Source: Phocoena phocoena
Taxonomy: Eukaryota; Chordata; Mammalia; Artiodactyla; Phocoenidae
DNA length: 64,000 nucleotides
Reading direction: 5' to 3'
Assembly: GCF_963924675.1 (NCBI RefSeq)
Contig: NC_089236.1
Location: forward strand, 34,743,319 to 34,807,318
The translations under genes were made by a program, and so were the position numbers. This document shows, in pieces, positions 35,586 through 48,129 of this stretch. How positions within the stretch are numbered: position 1 is the first letter of the stretch; the number at the start of each line of letters is the position of its first letter. The notes below the pieces were generated by a model. The model made no database searches and was not told where the DNA came from. It saw nothing but the letters and a program-made list of their open reading frames with translations.

Positions 35586-36654
35586 ATGTAATTTAAAAAG
35601 GAAAAAACAAATTGAACTAGGAAGAAATGAAGCACCATAATCTCCTTGTCATGTCTGACAATAAGTATTGGCTGTGATGGGTGAAAGAGAAGGAGAAAGG
35701 GTTGTGAGTATATATGGGTTCTCCTTCACTTCTGATTCATTAGTTATACATGATTAAACCTGATTAATCTGATAAATAAATATATAAATAACATAGATTG
35801 CTATTCCCACCCCCCATTATCCCAATTCAAGCAATATATTACCTTAGTATACTTGCTACATTCTAAATGTCTGTATTGTTTTTCTACAAGATATTTTGAG
35901 GTTTAACATATATAAAGTTAAATGTGAGACACAGGATAATATGAAATATTATAATAAATTTTAAGTAGTGTAGCACAGAAGAATACTTACAGCAAATCTT
36001 CTACTTATTATGCATTCATTTCCAAAAATAGTAATGCAAATGTATTAAGGACAAATATATTTGTAGGGCACTGAACACTACCCATTTCAAGACATTTAGT
36101 ATGGCAATATACTTATGTATTTGAGGTTCTAAACTTTGCAAAATTATTATTTTTGGTTTTCTTGACACTTTAAGCTCACTTTCATAAAAGGTACTATTTT
36201 CTGTAGTGTTGACTTTGTTTAAGGTTCATTTTACCACTTCACAGACTCTTTAAGGAGATGTTAAATTATTTGAAAAACTCAATTTATAACTTACAGCTGA
36301 CCTAATCATGCTTTCAAGACATGCTCATTAGTGAAAACAGCAGCATTTCTAGTTCCTTATCAAACTCATGGGGCTAGGAAAATGAATCACAGAGAAATAA
36401 AGGACCAAAATTTTTATATAAAACTGATCAGTTAATCATTGTATAATGCAAACTTACTGTAACTTAGGAAATTATACATTGTAACACCATGATGACTGTA
36501 AATGATAGCCTGGGAAAATCTCAGCTATTAATGAGCCTTTTTACCCAGGATCCCATTCCATTTGTGTTTCACTACTTATAAACTGGTATTAAACTAGACA
36601 ATGTAAGCAGAAAGGTAATGTAAAAGAAAACAACTAGGTTTATGTCAGAAGAAT
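35586..36654. other. unique AT-rich DNA, no gene seen
   Basis: No gene or named repeat. The stretch 36240-36560 is repeat-free with mixed composition. Confidence 0.5.
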
Positions 36655-36825
36655 AAAATTATTGTCCAGGTGTGGTACTTAATCATTTAATTTTGAGCCA
36701 GCATTAATTTTTCTAAACTTCAATTTTCTTACTTGCTTAAAATTTGAATGAGAACATCTGTCCTTACTTTACACTAGCATTGTTGAAATTCAACAGAATA
36801 ATGTAAATGAGTGTTTATAAAATTT
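36655..36825 (+). repeat. MIR SINE, diverged
   Basis: Sense MIR-like order: TTTTTCTAAACTTCAATTTTC, AAAATTTGAATGAGAACATC, CATTGTTGAAATTCAACAG, AATGTAAATGAG. Confidence 0.5.
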
Positions 36826-37249
36826 CCAATACCAATCCCAATTTTGTCTTTAAATTATCAAAATTATATAATAGCTTAATATTAATACTTAAGACTATTT
36901 TAAATTAATTAAATATTTAACACTATTAATACTGAAGCCAATAATAATACTAAGAAAATTTTTGCCTCTATACTTTTGCCCCTAATTTGCCCCGCTGCCT
37001 CTAGTCTTTATATCTCATTTGTCTGTATTTGTTCACAGTTTATTTCTCTTCAGTTTCTCTTTGCCAATCTTCTGCTAAAGCAGTTCAAGTGGATTTGTTT
37101 GCTTGCTAATTAAATTCCATAGTTTTTGCTCATTTCTAACTTTATAAAATAAAACATTTCCTCCAAGAAAACTTCTCTATAATGTATATGTGTCTAGCAC
37201 TAGTTATTCATGTATATTGCTTCTTCCAGACCACTCAGTACACACAAGC

Positions 37250-37385
37250 ACATATTGGAAATTGTGTTTCTTTTACCACTTCAGATGTTAAAACTCCACC
37301 CAACCTCCAGAAGCATTATTCAAATCCTACCTCTTCAGTGCAACCTTACCTTAATTAATATCAGAAATTATCTCTAAGACTTTTA
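37250..37385 (+). mobile_element. L2-like fragment
   Basis: ATTCAAATCCTACCTCTTCAG followed by CAACCTTACCTTAATTAATA matches the L2 region for the conserved protein 3' end in sense orientation. Short and diverged. Confidence 0.35.
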
Positions 37386-37402
37386 TTTGCTTATTTAATT
37401 TT

Positions 37403-37580
37403 TTAAAAATTGTTGATTTACAATATTATATTAGTTTAAGGCATACAACATAGTGAATCAATGTTTTTATAGATTATATTACATTTAAAGTTTTTATAAA
37501 ATGTTATATACCCTAGGTCATATATTATTTAAATCTACATAGTACTTCTTACATGCACTGTGTATTTTGCATTTATCATT
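37403..37580 (-). mobile_element. L1 3' UTR fragment, 5'-truncated
   Basis: Complement of an L1 3' end: TTGATTTACAATATTATATT, AAGGCATACAACATAGTG, ATTTAAAGTTTTTATAAAAT. The same family order is seen at 8476-8640. Confidence 0.78.
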
Positions 37581-37584
37581 TATT

Positions 37585-37690
37585 TACTTATATGTGTTCA
37601 TTCATGCATTTATTCAATAAAAATTTTCTAGATATGCGTTGGATGCCAGACAATATTCTATGTGGTGGGGAAAGAACAGTAAAATTGACA
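37585..37690 (-). mobile_element. L2 3'-end fragment
   Basis: TTCATTCATGCATTTATTCAA and TGGATGCCAGACAATATTC, then GGTGGGGAAAGAACAGTAAAA, the antisense L2 3' end. Confidence 0.55.
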
Positions 37691-38188
37691 TCAATAACAA
37701 CAGCAACATGAACATCAACCACTTACCCTCAGGAACTTATGTTCCAAAGGGAATAGGGGATGGAAGAGAAAAGATAAAAAACATACATTTATAACATGTC
37801 ACATATTGATACGTGCTCATGGGAAAACAAAAAAGAAAGCAAGGAAATCTTATAGGGAGGGTGTGCATGTGTGTTGTGGGTAGGGTTTGCTTTACTGCCC
37901 ATAGAACTGTATGGAAATGAAAAGATGACTTTGATATTCCTGGACATATATTGAATATCCAGGAATTGGACCAACGTGAATAAGTATAATGAGTAATTCC
38001 ATTGAGCATAAAATACTCTACCACAAATTTTGCTCAGTTTAGGCATTGAGGCATTAGTTATTTCTACTCTCATATCCCTCATACCTATTGCACGTATGTG
38101 TGAGTGCCTACCCAAGAGCACACATGCATCCATTGCTTCCATCCTCCAGCCAGCACTCACCCTGTGTATGTATTTATACATATACATG

Positions 38189-38190
<2 letters not shown>
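37691..38190. other. unique DNA, no gene seen
   Basis: The 153- and 95-codon frames on the minus strand here have no family similarity, and the longer one begins inside the TA array. Confidence 0.5.

Positions 38191-38193
<3 letters not shown>

Positions 38194-38233
<40 letters not shown>
38194..38233. repeat. (TA)n microsatellite, about 20 units
   Basis: Uninterrupted TA array flanked by ACATATACATGTATAT-like sequence on the left. Self-complementary, so able to extrude as a cruciform. Confidence 0.97.
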
Positions 38234-38236
<3 letters not shown>

Positions 38237-38239
38237 CCT

Positions 38240-39391
38240 TTTCCTTTCATTTATTTTCTCCTACCTTGAGGACTTTTTCTCATTTCATAGGCAGTTACAT
38301 TTACTCACCCTTATTTTTCTCCTTGGCTTGAATAACTTCAAGAGCTAGGCTTTTGAGACATAAAAGCTAATACTGTTCCTTTGGTTTCCTTTTTTCTGCT
38401 ATGACACGACTTCTGTATCTCAAATGTCTATTAGACATTCAAACTCAAGATTCCTTAGCTAGCTATATAAAGGAATGGTATGTTGTTTAAATAAATGAGG
38501 AAAATACCCCAGAAATATCTAAAAAGAGAAAATCAATTTATATTTCAAAGTGCTATGGTTAATTCATGTTGATATAGATTGCAGTGTTGAAAGATCCACA
38601 CTGGTAACTAAATTTAGAGATAGGTTAGTTCAGTAAAATAACCAGTATATTAATCAATAATTATTGATAGTATTAAACATTAAAACCAATTTTGGCTGTT
38701 GGTTATTGATGCTATGAAGACAGCATAAATAGAATGTGACATTAATAGGTAATATAAAAGTATTCCCTTAATCCTGGCTACCTAAAGCTGTCAGATTTAC
38801 TTTAAAAATAAGAAAATTAATTTAAAAAAATTAATATCCTTTTTAATCTTGATTTCTTACCTGAGAGATGATGTGTATGAATTGGTTTATTAAGAATCTA
38901 TCATGAGCTGCTGCCTTGTGATATTTAATCATGTTACATGTGAAAATATTTTAATTTTAATTCCCCAAATCCAAACAACAGAAAAATCAATTAACAGCTG
39001 GGCGTCCAGTCAAGGAGTAACTCTCTCTGGCACAAGGGATGAACTAAAACAACTTTACGAGTCTAATAGCAAAATCCACACCAAGTTATGAAGAAGGTGG
39101 AAATATACTCATGTGAACCTTTCTAAAATGTCTGATAATCCCCTTTAAAATAAAAATACATTAAAAATTTTGTCTTTTAATTTCCAGGCAGTTGCTTAGA
39201 GAATTTCTCATTGTTTGGGAAACTACTAACTACTTTATGTCTTAGACTGCCCTTTGTGGTACTCAAGAAATAGCTCCACCTTTGATTGCTGCAGACAGAA
39301 TAATCAGTGTTTTGTATATTTAATCTTGACGAAATACTAAGATTTGGATATCATATGATACCGGAAAAGCTTTATCAAAAGTCCAGGCTCT
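38240..39391. other. unique DNA, no gene seen
   Basis: No recognised gene. The 62-codon frame at 38903-39091 has a hydrophilic second half but no family match and no convincing splice sites. Confidence 0.5.
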
Positions 39392-40033
39392 TGTTCAACT
39401 CATCCAAAAAGAACTTGGGCAAGGAACACAAAGGGAAAAAAAAGAAAAAGAGAACCCAAACACTGAGGCTGAGAAGCAGAGAACAAAGGAGCAGTTTATT
39501 GAGGCAAAAGCAAAAGTACACACTGGAAGAAGAGCGAGGATGTCCTTGCGAGTGAGGGGCGCCCCACAGGTTATTTGGATCCCCCTTTTATCTTATTGTT
39601 AGCCTTTTGAATGGGTGGGGTCTTTTGATTAGGGGTGGAATATTCACTGAGGGGAGGGTTGAGGTATGGCCTGGATTGCACCAGGTTGCATCAGCTCTCG
39701 GTCTTGCACAATTATCTCCTGATTCCACTGTACATGCATTCTAAGAGCTGTTTTTCCTTAAATTATCTCTTACTATTTGAGCATCACACATGTAGGGTCA
39801 TACAGGGTCATCAGGAACCTGTGCATTTTTATTGAGCATGCTCCACAGTTTTCAGGGTCAAAGTTTCTTGCTCAGATGCTACAAAGTTTCTGTTTTAGAT
39901 GCTATTCCTCCATGTGTCATGGCCTCATTAATTGCAAAATAAGGAGATGGCTTCGACTTCTGCTTAATGCCTATATATGAAGAGGCTGTCCTTGTGCCTG
40001 GCCTGGTCTTTCCTGCCTAATATAGATTATGCA
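39392..40033 (-). mobile_element. solo LTR-like element with promoter and polyA signals
   Basis: On the minus strand a GATAAAAGGGGGATCC TATA-type box (plus 39579-39594) is followed about 90 nt later by AATAAA (plus 39495-39500), a GT/CT-rich R-U5 stretch and a possible ...GTTGAACA end (plus 39392). Upstream of the TATA box lie about 430 bp of U3-like sequence. This layout is that of a retroviral LTR. The outer end near 40033 is approximate and no target duplication was found. No internal genes. The family is not identified. Confidence 0.6.
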
Positions 40034-42043
40034 ATCAAGATTAACTAATTTTGAAAAATAAAAAGTATACCTATTTTGTATTAGAAAATATTGATTAAGT
40101 AGACAAAGGTACAAGCGAGTTTTCTAAGTCAAATATTTCATTTAAATATATGCATAATTCAGAATTTTTTATTTATTTTTTATATCTCAATGCTTTGTGT
40201 TTAATTCTATTGCTGAGAGCATACAAATATCTTCAGAAAGATATTATCTTTAAATCAATAATTCATTATGTATTTAATTCTCAAAGTATACAGTAATCTA
40301 GTCTAGAGATAAAGAGCCCCTTACAAGTAACACAGGGGCACAGTTGTTATTTTCCAGAAGATATGAGTGATTTTTGGGTGTCTGAGAACCATCTATGGTA
40401 AATGGAGAAATACTTTCAACAGTGTTTCCTGTAGGCTTTCACAGCTTAAAAAAAATAAAATTGTACACCTAGTTGATCACTGATTATTTGGTTATTGCCT
40501 GGAAGTTTTGTGAGTGCTTTCACCATAGGTATTGGCATAATCTAAACAGAAAATAGTGGTGCATATTTCTCCGTGCTATTACCATTTAAAAAGAAATACT
40601 AAATTCACTATCCACATGACAAGTTTTGTTTTTTGTTTTTCAGTTTTGTTCACTGATTTATCATATTCTGAGTACCTCTATTAATGCCTGGAAAATGGTA
40701 AATACTCAGTTAGCTGAATTAATGGTCATTGAACTCTGACAATCTAAACAGATAGATTAAAAGGCTGATTCATTAAATACACTCTTAGTCTACTGATTCA
40801 TAGAATATATATTTTAGTTACTAGTACCAAAAAAAGGAATTCTTCACTTTTCCTACAGCAAGAAGAAAGCAAGTAACAATATAAATTCTTTTTACAGCTA
40901 ATATTTTTGGTTTAAAATGTTAACAATATATTTTGGTGGGATTTTTAGTTTAAACCAAAAAGAATTGTATGATAAAAAATGAGTTTTCCCTTGAATAAAA
41001 ATTAGTGAGAAATATTAGCAGGAGAATGATAATTATGTGGGCATAAAAGGCACAAAATATAATGTTTTAAGTACAAGTTTTGATACTCATTACTGAAAGT
41101 ATTTTATAGCACAAGAGGAGGAGGTGAGCATTTGTTCATTCATTCATTACTTTGTAAACATCTAATGGCAATGATAAGGAAAGAATTTCATTTATTCTTT
41201 TCCTGAAGAGCATCATTACATAAGAATCATGTTTCTTTTAAGACTCCATTTTAAACGGTCAAACTGAAATTTTTATAGCATTATGGAATCTGTCTAATGC
41301 ATTCAAAGATGAAAATATATTTTGGATAGAGGCACACTTGTCTAATTTATATTCTTTTAAAAAATGTAACCATTGTAAAATATTTATCAGAAAGATAATC
41401 TAAGATAATCTAATAAATCTAATTTCTAACGTGAAATCTAAGAATTGATTTTAAATAATTCAAAAAACCTCAATATTTTGATCTGCATGACATCTAGCAA
41501 TGCATTTTCCTTTTAACTCTAGCCAAACTGAAAAATTAAATACACATAAAATTACCTTTATCTAGATTTTTCAAAAGAAAATTGAAAATTTTAACAAAAG
41601 CATTACATGGGTTTACATTAACTGTCATCAATGCTAATAAATATTTCTTTCTAAAAGTAAAATCAGAAAATGCAATTGCTAAATAGGAAAAAATACATAA
41701 TTAAATGATTTAAGTAGTGATGAATGTGAATAACTTTGAATATATTTTCAGCTTGCCTCTCAATATTGCAGATTTAAATTTACAGGGTAGAAAACAAAAT
41801 TAGATGAAAATTTGACTTTTTCTCCCTTCACATAGATCTTTATTTTTACATAAGGATTATAAATTAGTGTCCTGAATAGTAAATAATCACTTCACTCAGG
41901 TCCCTTCAACCCTGTCCCCCAGCCTCCACCAACATGCACACATAATGAGTAAACTCTGTATCTGTCAGGTCTTAATGTATTGAATTTTATGTCTCATCTT
42001 ACCGTCTCCAATTGATCAGCAAAATAGGAGAATAATTTTGGCT
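40034..42043. other. unique AT-rich DNA, no gene seen
   Basis: About 2 kb without recognisable genes or repeats. Confidence 0.5.
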
Positions 42044-42054
42044 CTGGCTTGTAC

Positions 42055-42264
42055 TTTTTTTTTTTTTTTTTTTGCGGTACATGGGCCTCTCAGTGTTGTG
42101 GCCTCTCCTGTTGCAGAGCACAGGCTCCAGACACACAGGCTCAGCGGCCATGGCTCATGGGCCTAGCCGCTCTGAGGCATGTGGGATCTTCCCGGACTGG
42201 GACACGAACCCGTGTCCCCTGCATCAGCAGGCAGACTCTCGACCACTGCACCACCAGGGAAGCC
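42055..42264 (-). repeat. CHR-type tRNA-derived SINE (cetacean form)
   Basis: On the plus strand a T run, GCGGTACATGGGCCTCTC and, at the right end, CCACCAGGGAAGCCC. The complement is a full-length SINE with B-box-like GGGTTCGTGTCC. Flanking CTGGCTT at 42044-42050 and 42265-42271 is a short, eroded target duplication. Several CpGs have decayed. Confidence 0.95.
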
Positions 42265-42271
42265 CTGGCTT

Positions 42272-44084
42272 TTGAACTAGTCTACTTTCTAGATACTAAT
42301 GGGGAATCTTACAAACTTTTCTTTCACTTATGACCTATGTTTTTCATAAATTAAATTTAATATATTATTAGGAATTATAATGATCAAAGTCTAACAGTAT
42401 AAATTAATATGACCCATGTGTAATTTGGTAGACACAAAGAAAAATAATTTTAAAATTCTTGCAAACACAATGAAAGTCTCAAGAACCATAATTAAATCCA
42501 TAGATTTAAAGAGGAAAATATAAACAAATGATAAAAGACAATGTCTTCTGAACAATGCTTTAAAAAAATTAGTTAACTAACTGGAAATGTGAATCATCAC
42601 CCTACCCCACCCCATCCCCAATCAGTAAGTCTACTGAAAAGTAAGAGAGAATACCACAGTTCCAAGTAAGTACCTGCTTAAGAACAAAAGTCAACTCTTG
42701 ATTATCAAAAATGATGGATTACAAAATTGTGGTTACAGGGCAATGTGCTCACGGTTTGGGAGCAATAAATATTGCCAATTATTAAACCAAACATAAATGA
42801 GTTTTTAATTTAGGGGGGAATACCACTGAATATCTAGGTTCTCTAAATGTCACTTCTGTCATAATAATTGTTTTAATACAAGTAGTAAAACCAAATCCCT
42901 ACTATTAAAATCCATACTGATTTTGCTCCTCTAAACAACACAATTTTCATTATGAACAAGTTCTTTACAAAGCATTCTGACCATAAAGGATTCCAACATT
43001 ATTTTCTAATCAATTATAAAATATTAAATGTTAAGCATCTCATTCTGTTTAAGGGAGTGCTTTCCACTGAATCTCCCCTAAGCAGTTAGAGTGGTTTTAT
43101 ATTGACCAAGTTAGAGGTTAGGGGTATTTAAAAATATTGTCTTGAAGTCATAGATATGATTTGTCTTGGAGTAAGGAAAAAAATGAAATGACTTTCTGGA
43201 AATTAGCCATAAACATTATATCTAATGGGGTTCAACAAATTTGACCTTCAAGTTTTAAGGGTGTAATTAATATAATAATCCATTATGCACAATGATAATT
43301 TTATTTTAAAATATTTTATTCAGATATTTTATCATGTTTTAATTTATGTTATCATATTTAATGTTAAAATACCTTCACTATATAAAGGTCTACAGCTCAT
43401 AGGAAAAGTAATATGTGTGAATTTCTATGAAAAATAAAATTGCTAATTGGTCTCCTTTGATTTAGATTTAGAATTAAAGGCACAGGCTGATTACCTTAAT
43501 ATTTTTTAATGAAAGATGTTTGCTAAGCAATTTAGTAAATTGCTCATTTATTTAGTAAATAAAATATCTAAGTAACTTAAAAATTATTGTTATTAATTAG
43601 AAACATCCAATTGCCTGCAATTTTACTATGATTACTATTAACAACTTATACTGTTTTATGAAAGACATGGCTTTAAAAACTTTATTATTCATTGTTTATA
43701 AATTTTTTCCTCCATAAAATATTAAATTATAAACAATATTTCTCTTTGAAAATTTCAAAACCGTTTCTGATTGGTATTCTTTGATAAAATTTATCTCATT
43801 TCAAGTTATATAATTTTCACTTTGTAGTCAGAAGCAAGTTAAGTCATAGCCTTATCCCTGAGGAATAACTAAAATATTATTTCTTTGTACAATCATAGAA
43901 ATAAGATTCTAAATGAACACTAAACTATCTATTAGTTCTTTTTTCAAAAGCCTTTTTTGTTACTATTCCACATTACACAAATAGTGTCCAAATTTGGAAA
44001 TTATATCACTCTAACTCTCATTTTATTTACATGGTAAATCCAAGTATTGCATTCTAAATTGTCCTTCTTTCCTGAATTCCCATT
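42272..44084. other. unique AT-rich DNA, no gene seen
   Basis: Long repeat-poor interval. A patch near 42720-42810 (GGGCAATGTGCTCACGGTTT, AATAAATATTGCCAATTATT) has mixed composition but no coding signal. Confidence 0.5.
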
Positions 44085-44345
44085 GAAGATACAGTTCTAA
44101 TTTTATCTTTCTCTTCAGTGCCCTGCTTCTTGAAAGAGTAGTGCCCACTGCTGTCTCGATTTTCACTTGAAATTTGCTCCCAAACCCATACTATTCTGGC
44201 TTCATATTTTATCACATGGTTGACAATGAAATTCCCAACTGCTGATTAACTTATGAACTCCCAATCATAATTTCCAATGAAGAAAGTTAAGACTTAGCTA
44301 GAATTTTCTTCCACATTTAACACTGCTCACCATACATCCCTTCAA
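44085..44345 (+). mobile_element. L2 LINE fragment (reverse transcriptase region)
   Basis: CTGCTTCTTGAAAGAGTAGTG, CCACTGCTGTCTCGATTTTC, TACTATTCTGGCTTCATAT and CACATTTAACACTGCTCACC follow the order of the L2 polymerase region in sense orientation. Diverged and frame-broken. Confidence 0.55.
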
Positions 44346-45090
44346 ATTATGCCTTATTTATTTTTATTTCACTGAATATCATTCATCATAAATACTTTTA
44401 AAAAGTGTTGGTACTGAAATTTTTGGACAAGTTAAACATGTAGCTCATTAATAGAATTGTCTTAATAAGATCGCCAACCTCCTGGTCTCTAGTACCTTGG
44501 AATTAGCATGAAAAATTAAGCACTTAAAATAAAGTTAGAGTGACCCTTGTGTGGTCAAAACATAACCTAATAAATCTAATTTTAAAATATCTTTTCAGAA
44601 ATATCTGTTGGTACTTAAGTCACATGTTCTTTTATAATAATAATATTAAGTTTATTCTTTTATGAAGAGCTTTAGGAAAAAAATAATTCGCTTATTTTTT
44701 TTTAGTTTTGAAAATGTATTCAAAAAAATCACAATAATGGATATAATAAATAAGGTTGTAGAATTCATTTTAGTGGTATTATTAGTGCTTCCAATAAAAC
44801 TTTATCTGCAGTTTGCCAAGATATTTAAGGAAGAATAAACTTGTCAAACATGAATGTGTACTTTATCCATCACTTAATGTGAACTAATAAATGCATTTAA
44901 TATCTGATTAAAATGCATGAGTTCCCTTATGATTAAATTATTCTTGGTAATAGCTAGGTTCAAATTTTAATTATTTTAACTACTTGCTTAAAACAGTGAG
45001 TTTCTATTTTATACTCTGATTCTACTCCAGATTTCATAGGGGAGGGCAGGAGGAATAAATTCAAGCTGTGAGATGGTCACGAGGGGCTTT
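44346..45090. other. unique AT-rich DNA, no gene seen
   Basis: Mostly AT-rich. The last 60 bp before the CTCF-like motif (45040-45090) are purine-rich and less AT-rich than the surroundings. Confidence 0.5.
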
Positions 45091-45105
45091 GGCACCATCT
45101 AGCGG
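45091..45105 (-). promoter_or_regulatory. CTCF-like motif
   Basis: The minus strand reads CCGCTAGATGGTGCC. Against the known CTCF core CCRSYAGRKGGCRS it fits all but one position (T for C after GG). It includes a CpG, rare in this window, and lies outside recognisable repeats. Binding is inferred from the motif only. Confidence 0.4.
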
Positions 45106-45170
45106 TTAATTAAATTATGTTCCTTGTTCGTTTTTCTTTCCCAGTTGATCACTATGCCTCACCATGAAAG

Positions 45171-45219
45171 CAGAAATTGACACAACATTGTAAATCAACT
45201 ATACTTCAATTTTAAAAAA
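45171..45219 (+). mobile_element. extreme 3' end of an L1 (heavily 5'-truncated)
   Basis: TTGACACAACATTGTAAATC followed by AACTATACTTCAATTTTAAA is the terminal 3' UTR of the same L1 type whose complement opens the element at 27165. Only about 50 bp were copied. Confidence 0.7.
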
Positions 45220-45374
45220 GTGAAAGTTCAAAAACAAAGAAAGCAACAATACATATTTTGAGTTCTTGAATTCCATGGCAACCTTGCAAATGTGTAAATA
45301 ATTTTCAAATTTTCCATTATCATGCAAGCTACTAGTCTTCCATGTAATCATGCTAATTTTATTCTTGCCTTTAT

Positions 45375-45510
45375 GCATTTACTCAGGTAGTTTCTACCTC
45401 TACTCTTTCACTCCTTTATCTCACACATGAATCTATCCACTCATAAAGACCAAGGTAAAAATAACACCTCCTCCATAAAGCCTTTTTGGGCTCCTTTTGT
45501 CTCAATGGTT
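45375..45510 (+). mobile_element. L2 LINE fragment
   Basis: AATAACACCTCCTCCATAAAG then CCTTTTTGGGCTCC follow the sense L2 3' part. Short, diverged. Confidence 0.45.
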
Positions 45511-45749
45511 CATTTTTTGAAAATAGCTAGAATACCTAAAGTCAGTGAGAAAAATACAATTTAGGACCTCACTTTTCCAGTGGCAATGTGATATTGTCTG
45601 TACAACTGAATTAGAATTATTACTTTAAAGAGTTTTATTATGAAAACTTTAAAATAAATAAAAGTAGGAAGTATAATTCTTTGAACCCTTGTGTACCCAT
45701 TATCCAGGCACACAATTACTAATTCATGGCCACTCATTTCATCTATAAC

Positions 45750-45916
45750 CTTACTACTCAAAGTGTGCTCTGGGGACCAGTAACATTGGCATCATCTAGA
45801 AGCTTGTTAGACATGTAGAGTCTCAGGCCTCACTGCAGAAATGCTGAATCCGAATTTGCATTTTTTAAAAGATTCCCAAATGATTCTTATGTACCTTGAA
45901 GCTTGAGAATCATTGG
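45750..45916. mobile_element. MER5A non-autonomous hAT transposon
   Basis: Left end CTCAAAGTGTGCTCTGGGG, middle TAACATTGGCATCATCTAG and AAATGCTGAATCCGAATTTG, right end GCTTGAGAATCATTGG. These are the MER5A blocks in order. Flanking 8-mers TCTATAAC (45742-45749) and TCGCTAAC (45917-45924) match at 6 of 8 positions, as expected for an eroded hAT target duplication. The surrounding 45620-45740 and 45930-46240 may be an old L1-type 3' region that it interrupted. Confidence 0.88.
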
Positions 45917-46399
45917 TCGCTAACACAACCTACCTGTGTACCACTATCACACTGAATTATTTTGAGCAAATTCCAAACATACAGTATCCGCTTAAAATAT
46001 TTCAGTATGCAGCTAACAAAGATTAGAATTCTTTTTTAAAAACATAATCACAACACCATTATTATACAAAACTATTATCAATAGTTTTGAATATTCAGAT
46101 GCATCTATTTAAGTCACTAATGTTTTCATTTATAGTTCATTTGTTAAAATTAGGATCCAAACATGACCATATATTAGTGATATGTATCTTAAATCTGTAA
46201 AGTTGTAGGATTTTCCTCACAATTATTTTTAAAAATTATTTGTTGAATCAACAGTGATTTTGAGGAGTTTTTCATATTCAGTATCATGCTGATTGCAAGT
46301 CTAAGGCAGGAATGTATACAATAAGCTTAAAGAGTCTTTAGAGGTGCAATATAGTTGTAACAAATCTACGATTCTGTTTTAGTTACATATACCCACAAT

Positions 46400-46660
46400 A
46401 ATATGGTGGAACTAATCATTCCAAAACTCATTGGCTTCACACAGCTGGGCTCAACTACATGTCTGTGGTCAGCTGTAGGGTGGCTAGATGACTTACTGTC
46501 TTAATCCATTTGGGCTGCTGTAACAAAAATGCCATAAACTGGGAGGCTTATAAACAACACAAATGTATTGCTTACAGTTATGGAGTGTGTGAAGTACAAG
46601 ATCAAGGTACTGGCAGATACAGTGTCTGGTGAAGGCCTACTTGCTTACTCATAGATGAAT
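46400..46660 (-). mobile_element. MaLR LTR fragments
   Basis: From 46497 the plus strand reads TGTCTTAATCCATTTGGGCTGCTGTAAC-type sequence, the complement of a MaLR (MLT1/MST-like) LTR 3' end, with TACTGGCAGATACAGTGTCT further on; it breaks off near 46660. Just before it, CTCATTGGCTTCACACAGC and TGTGGTCAGCTGTAGGGTGG (46425-46490) resemble another old MLT1-type LTR. ERVL-MaLR LTRs are ancient and carry no genes here. Confidence 0.7.
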
Positions 46661-48129
46661 GGGGAGTGAAGAATAAGGCTTATTTTTTCAGTCAATCACA
46701 TTTTTTTAGAATATTTTACTGCAAATTAGAAAAAATAATGCCTAATGCCATGTCATTTTCTTGAGCAATTTTACTTAAGAATTAATTATTATATATTATT
46801 CCACCTTGCCAATGTTAATATTATGATTTTTAAAAATTGTGTATGTTATAGATAAAATGGTATCATTATTTTATATTCTAGATTTTGAGTAAATTCTTAT
46901 ATAGACTCATTTTAAAGAAACATTTAAAAAACATTTTTTTCCAGGGAAGTTAATTATTATTATTTTTTAATGGCATTACTTGTCATTCTGTTAGTCATTG
47001 ATCAAAACTCCTATACTAAAGAAAAAATAGCCATATATACATGTTGTTTGGAAAACTTGGGTCATACATACATAAATACATCAATGCAAAGAAAAGTGAA
47101 AGTTTGATCTCTTTATACCGTGGTGGCCATCATCATTGCCACTACTCCTCTGCTACTCAGTGAAAATGTGAATGTCAGGATATCTAGCTCTGGGTGAGCG
47201 TCTTACCACTGCCTGTCAGTTCAGACAAATACATAACTACTACTTCTCTTGAAGCTCCAGAAATTAGTGTTCAGATTCTATAGGTATCCCAGACAGGTTT
47301 CCATTTAGGCCAATGTTTCCAGATTTTAAGACTGATACGGCAGACCTCCATTCCAGAACACTCAAGCTAACATATCTCTGAGGTAATAATACAGGAAAAC
47401 AATAGAACAATTGTTGTTTTGCAGGATTTAATAGCACCCTATGTACAGTAAAACTCCCTAAATATAGTCATTATTTATTTGAATCATTAATAATTATACT
47501 ATGTAATACTGAATAATGTTATCACATAATTTTCACACTGCGCTAATTAATTTAAATGTACCTAATATCACTGAATGAAAATAACATTTTATTTTAAAAT
47601 GTAGAGCTTTCCTTCTTTGGCTTTCCAAAAGAGATTTTTGGATTTGATTTCTCCCTACACTACTTACATGTGTCTTAATTAAAATGCCTTAATTAAAATT
47701 TTGATTGCTATCCCTTATTTAAAAGAAGTATTCTTTTCACAAGTATTCCTGAGACTAACAAATAGATTTAAAGTAGAACTGATTGTGTTTTTCTCACTTA
47801 CAGGGTATAGTACCAATCTGAAACAAGAGACCTAAATTCCATTTTCAGTTAGTATCCTTAGTATGTCTGCACTACCTAACATAATGCTCCATTCGGTATC
47901 AGTTAAATCCAAAAACCTCAACGAAGTTTTTTTCTTCCTTATGTGAATTCTAAAAAGGGCTATTAATGGAGTCCATGAAGTCTACGAAGTCCATGGCCTC
48001 TGCTTCACAAAGGTGTTAGATTCTCAGGCCAACAGTTGCTGCACCATCTGCATTGGCCTCCAGGTTCCCCTATTATTAATCATTATCCTATAGACAGGGG
48101 AAGAAACAGTTTGAATCTCACATGGGAGT
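46661..48129. other. unique AT-rich DNA, no gene seen
   Basis: Nothing recognised. The interval 47110-47350 has more mixed composition without coding signal. Confidence 0.5.

Noticed and set aside
37789..38250. 153-codon minus-strand frame
   Set aside because: It begins in the (TA)n array, giving an Ile/Tyr repeat, and the rest has no similarity to any protein family I know.
38903..39091. 62-codon frame with a hydrophilic, exon-like second half
   Set aside because: No acceptor-donor pair, no family match, and no neighbouring exon candidates.
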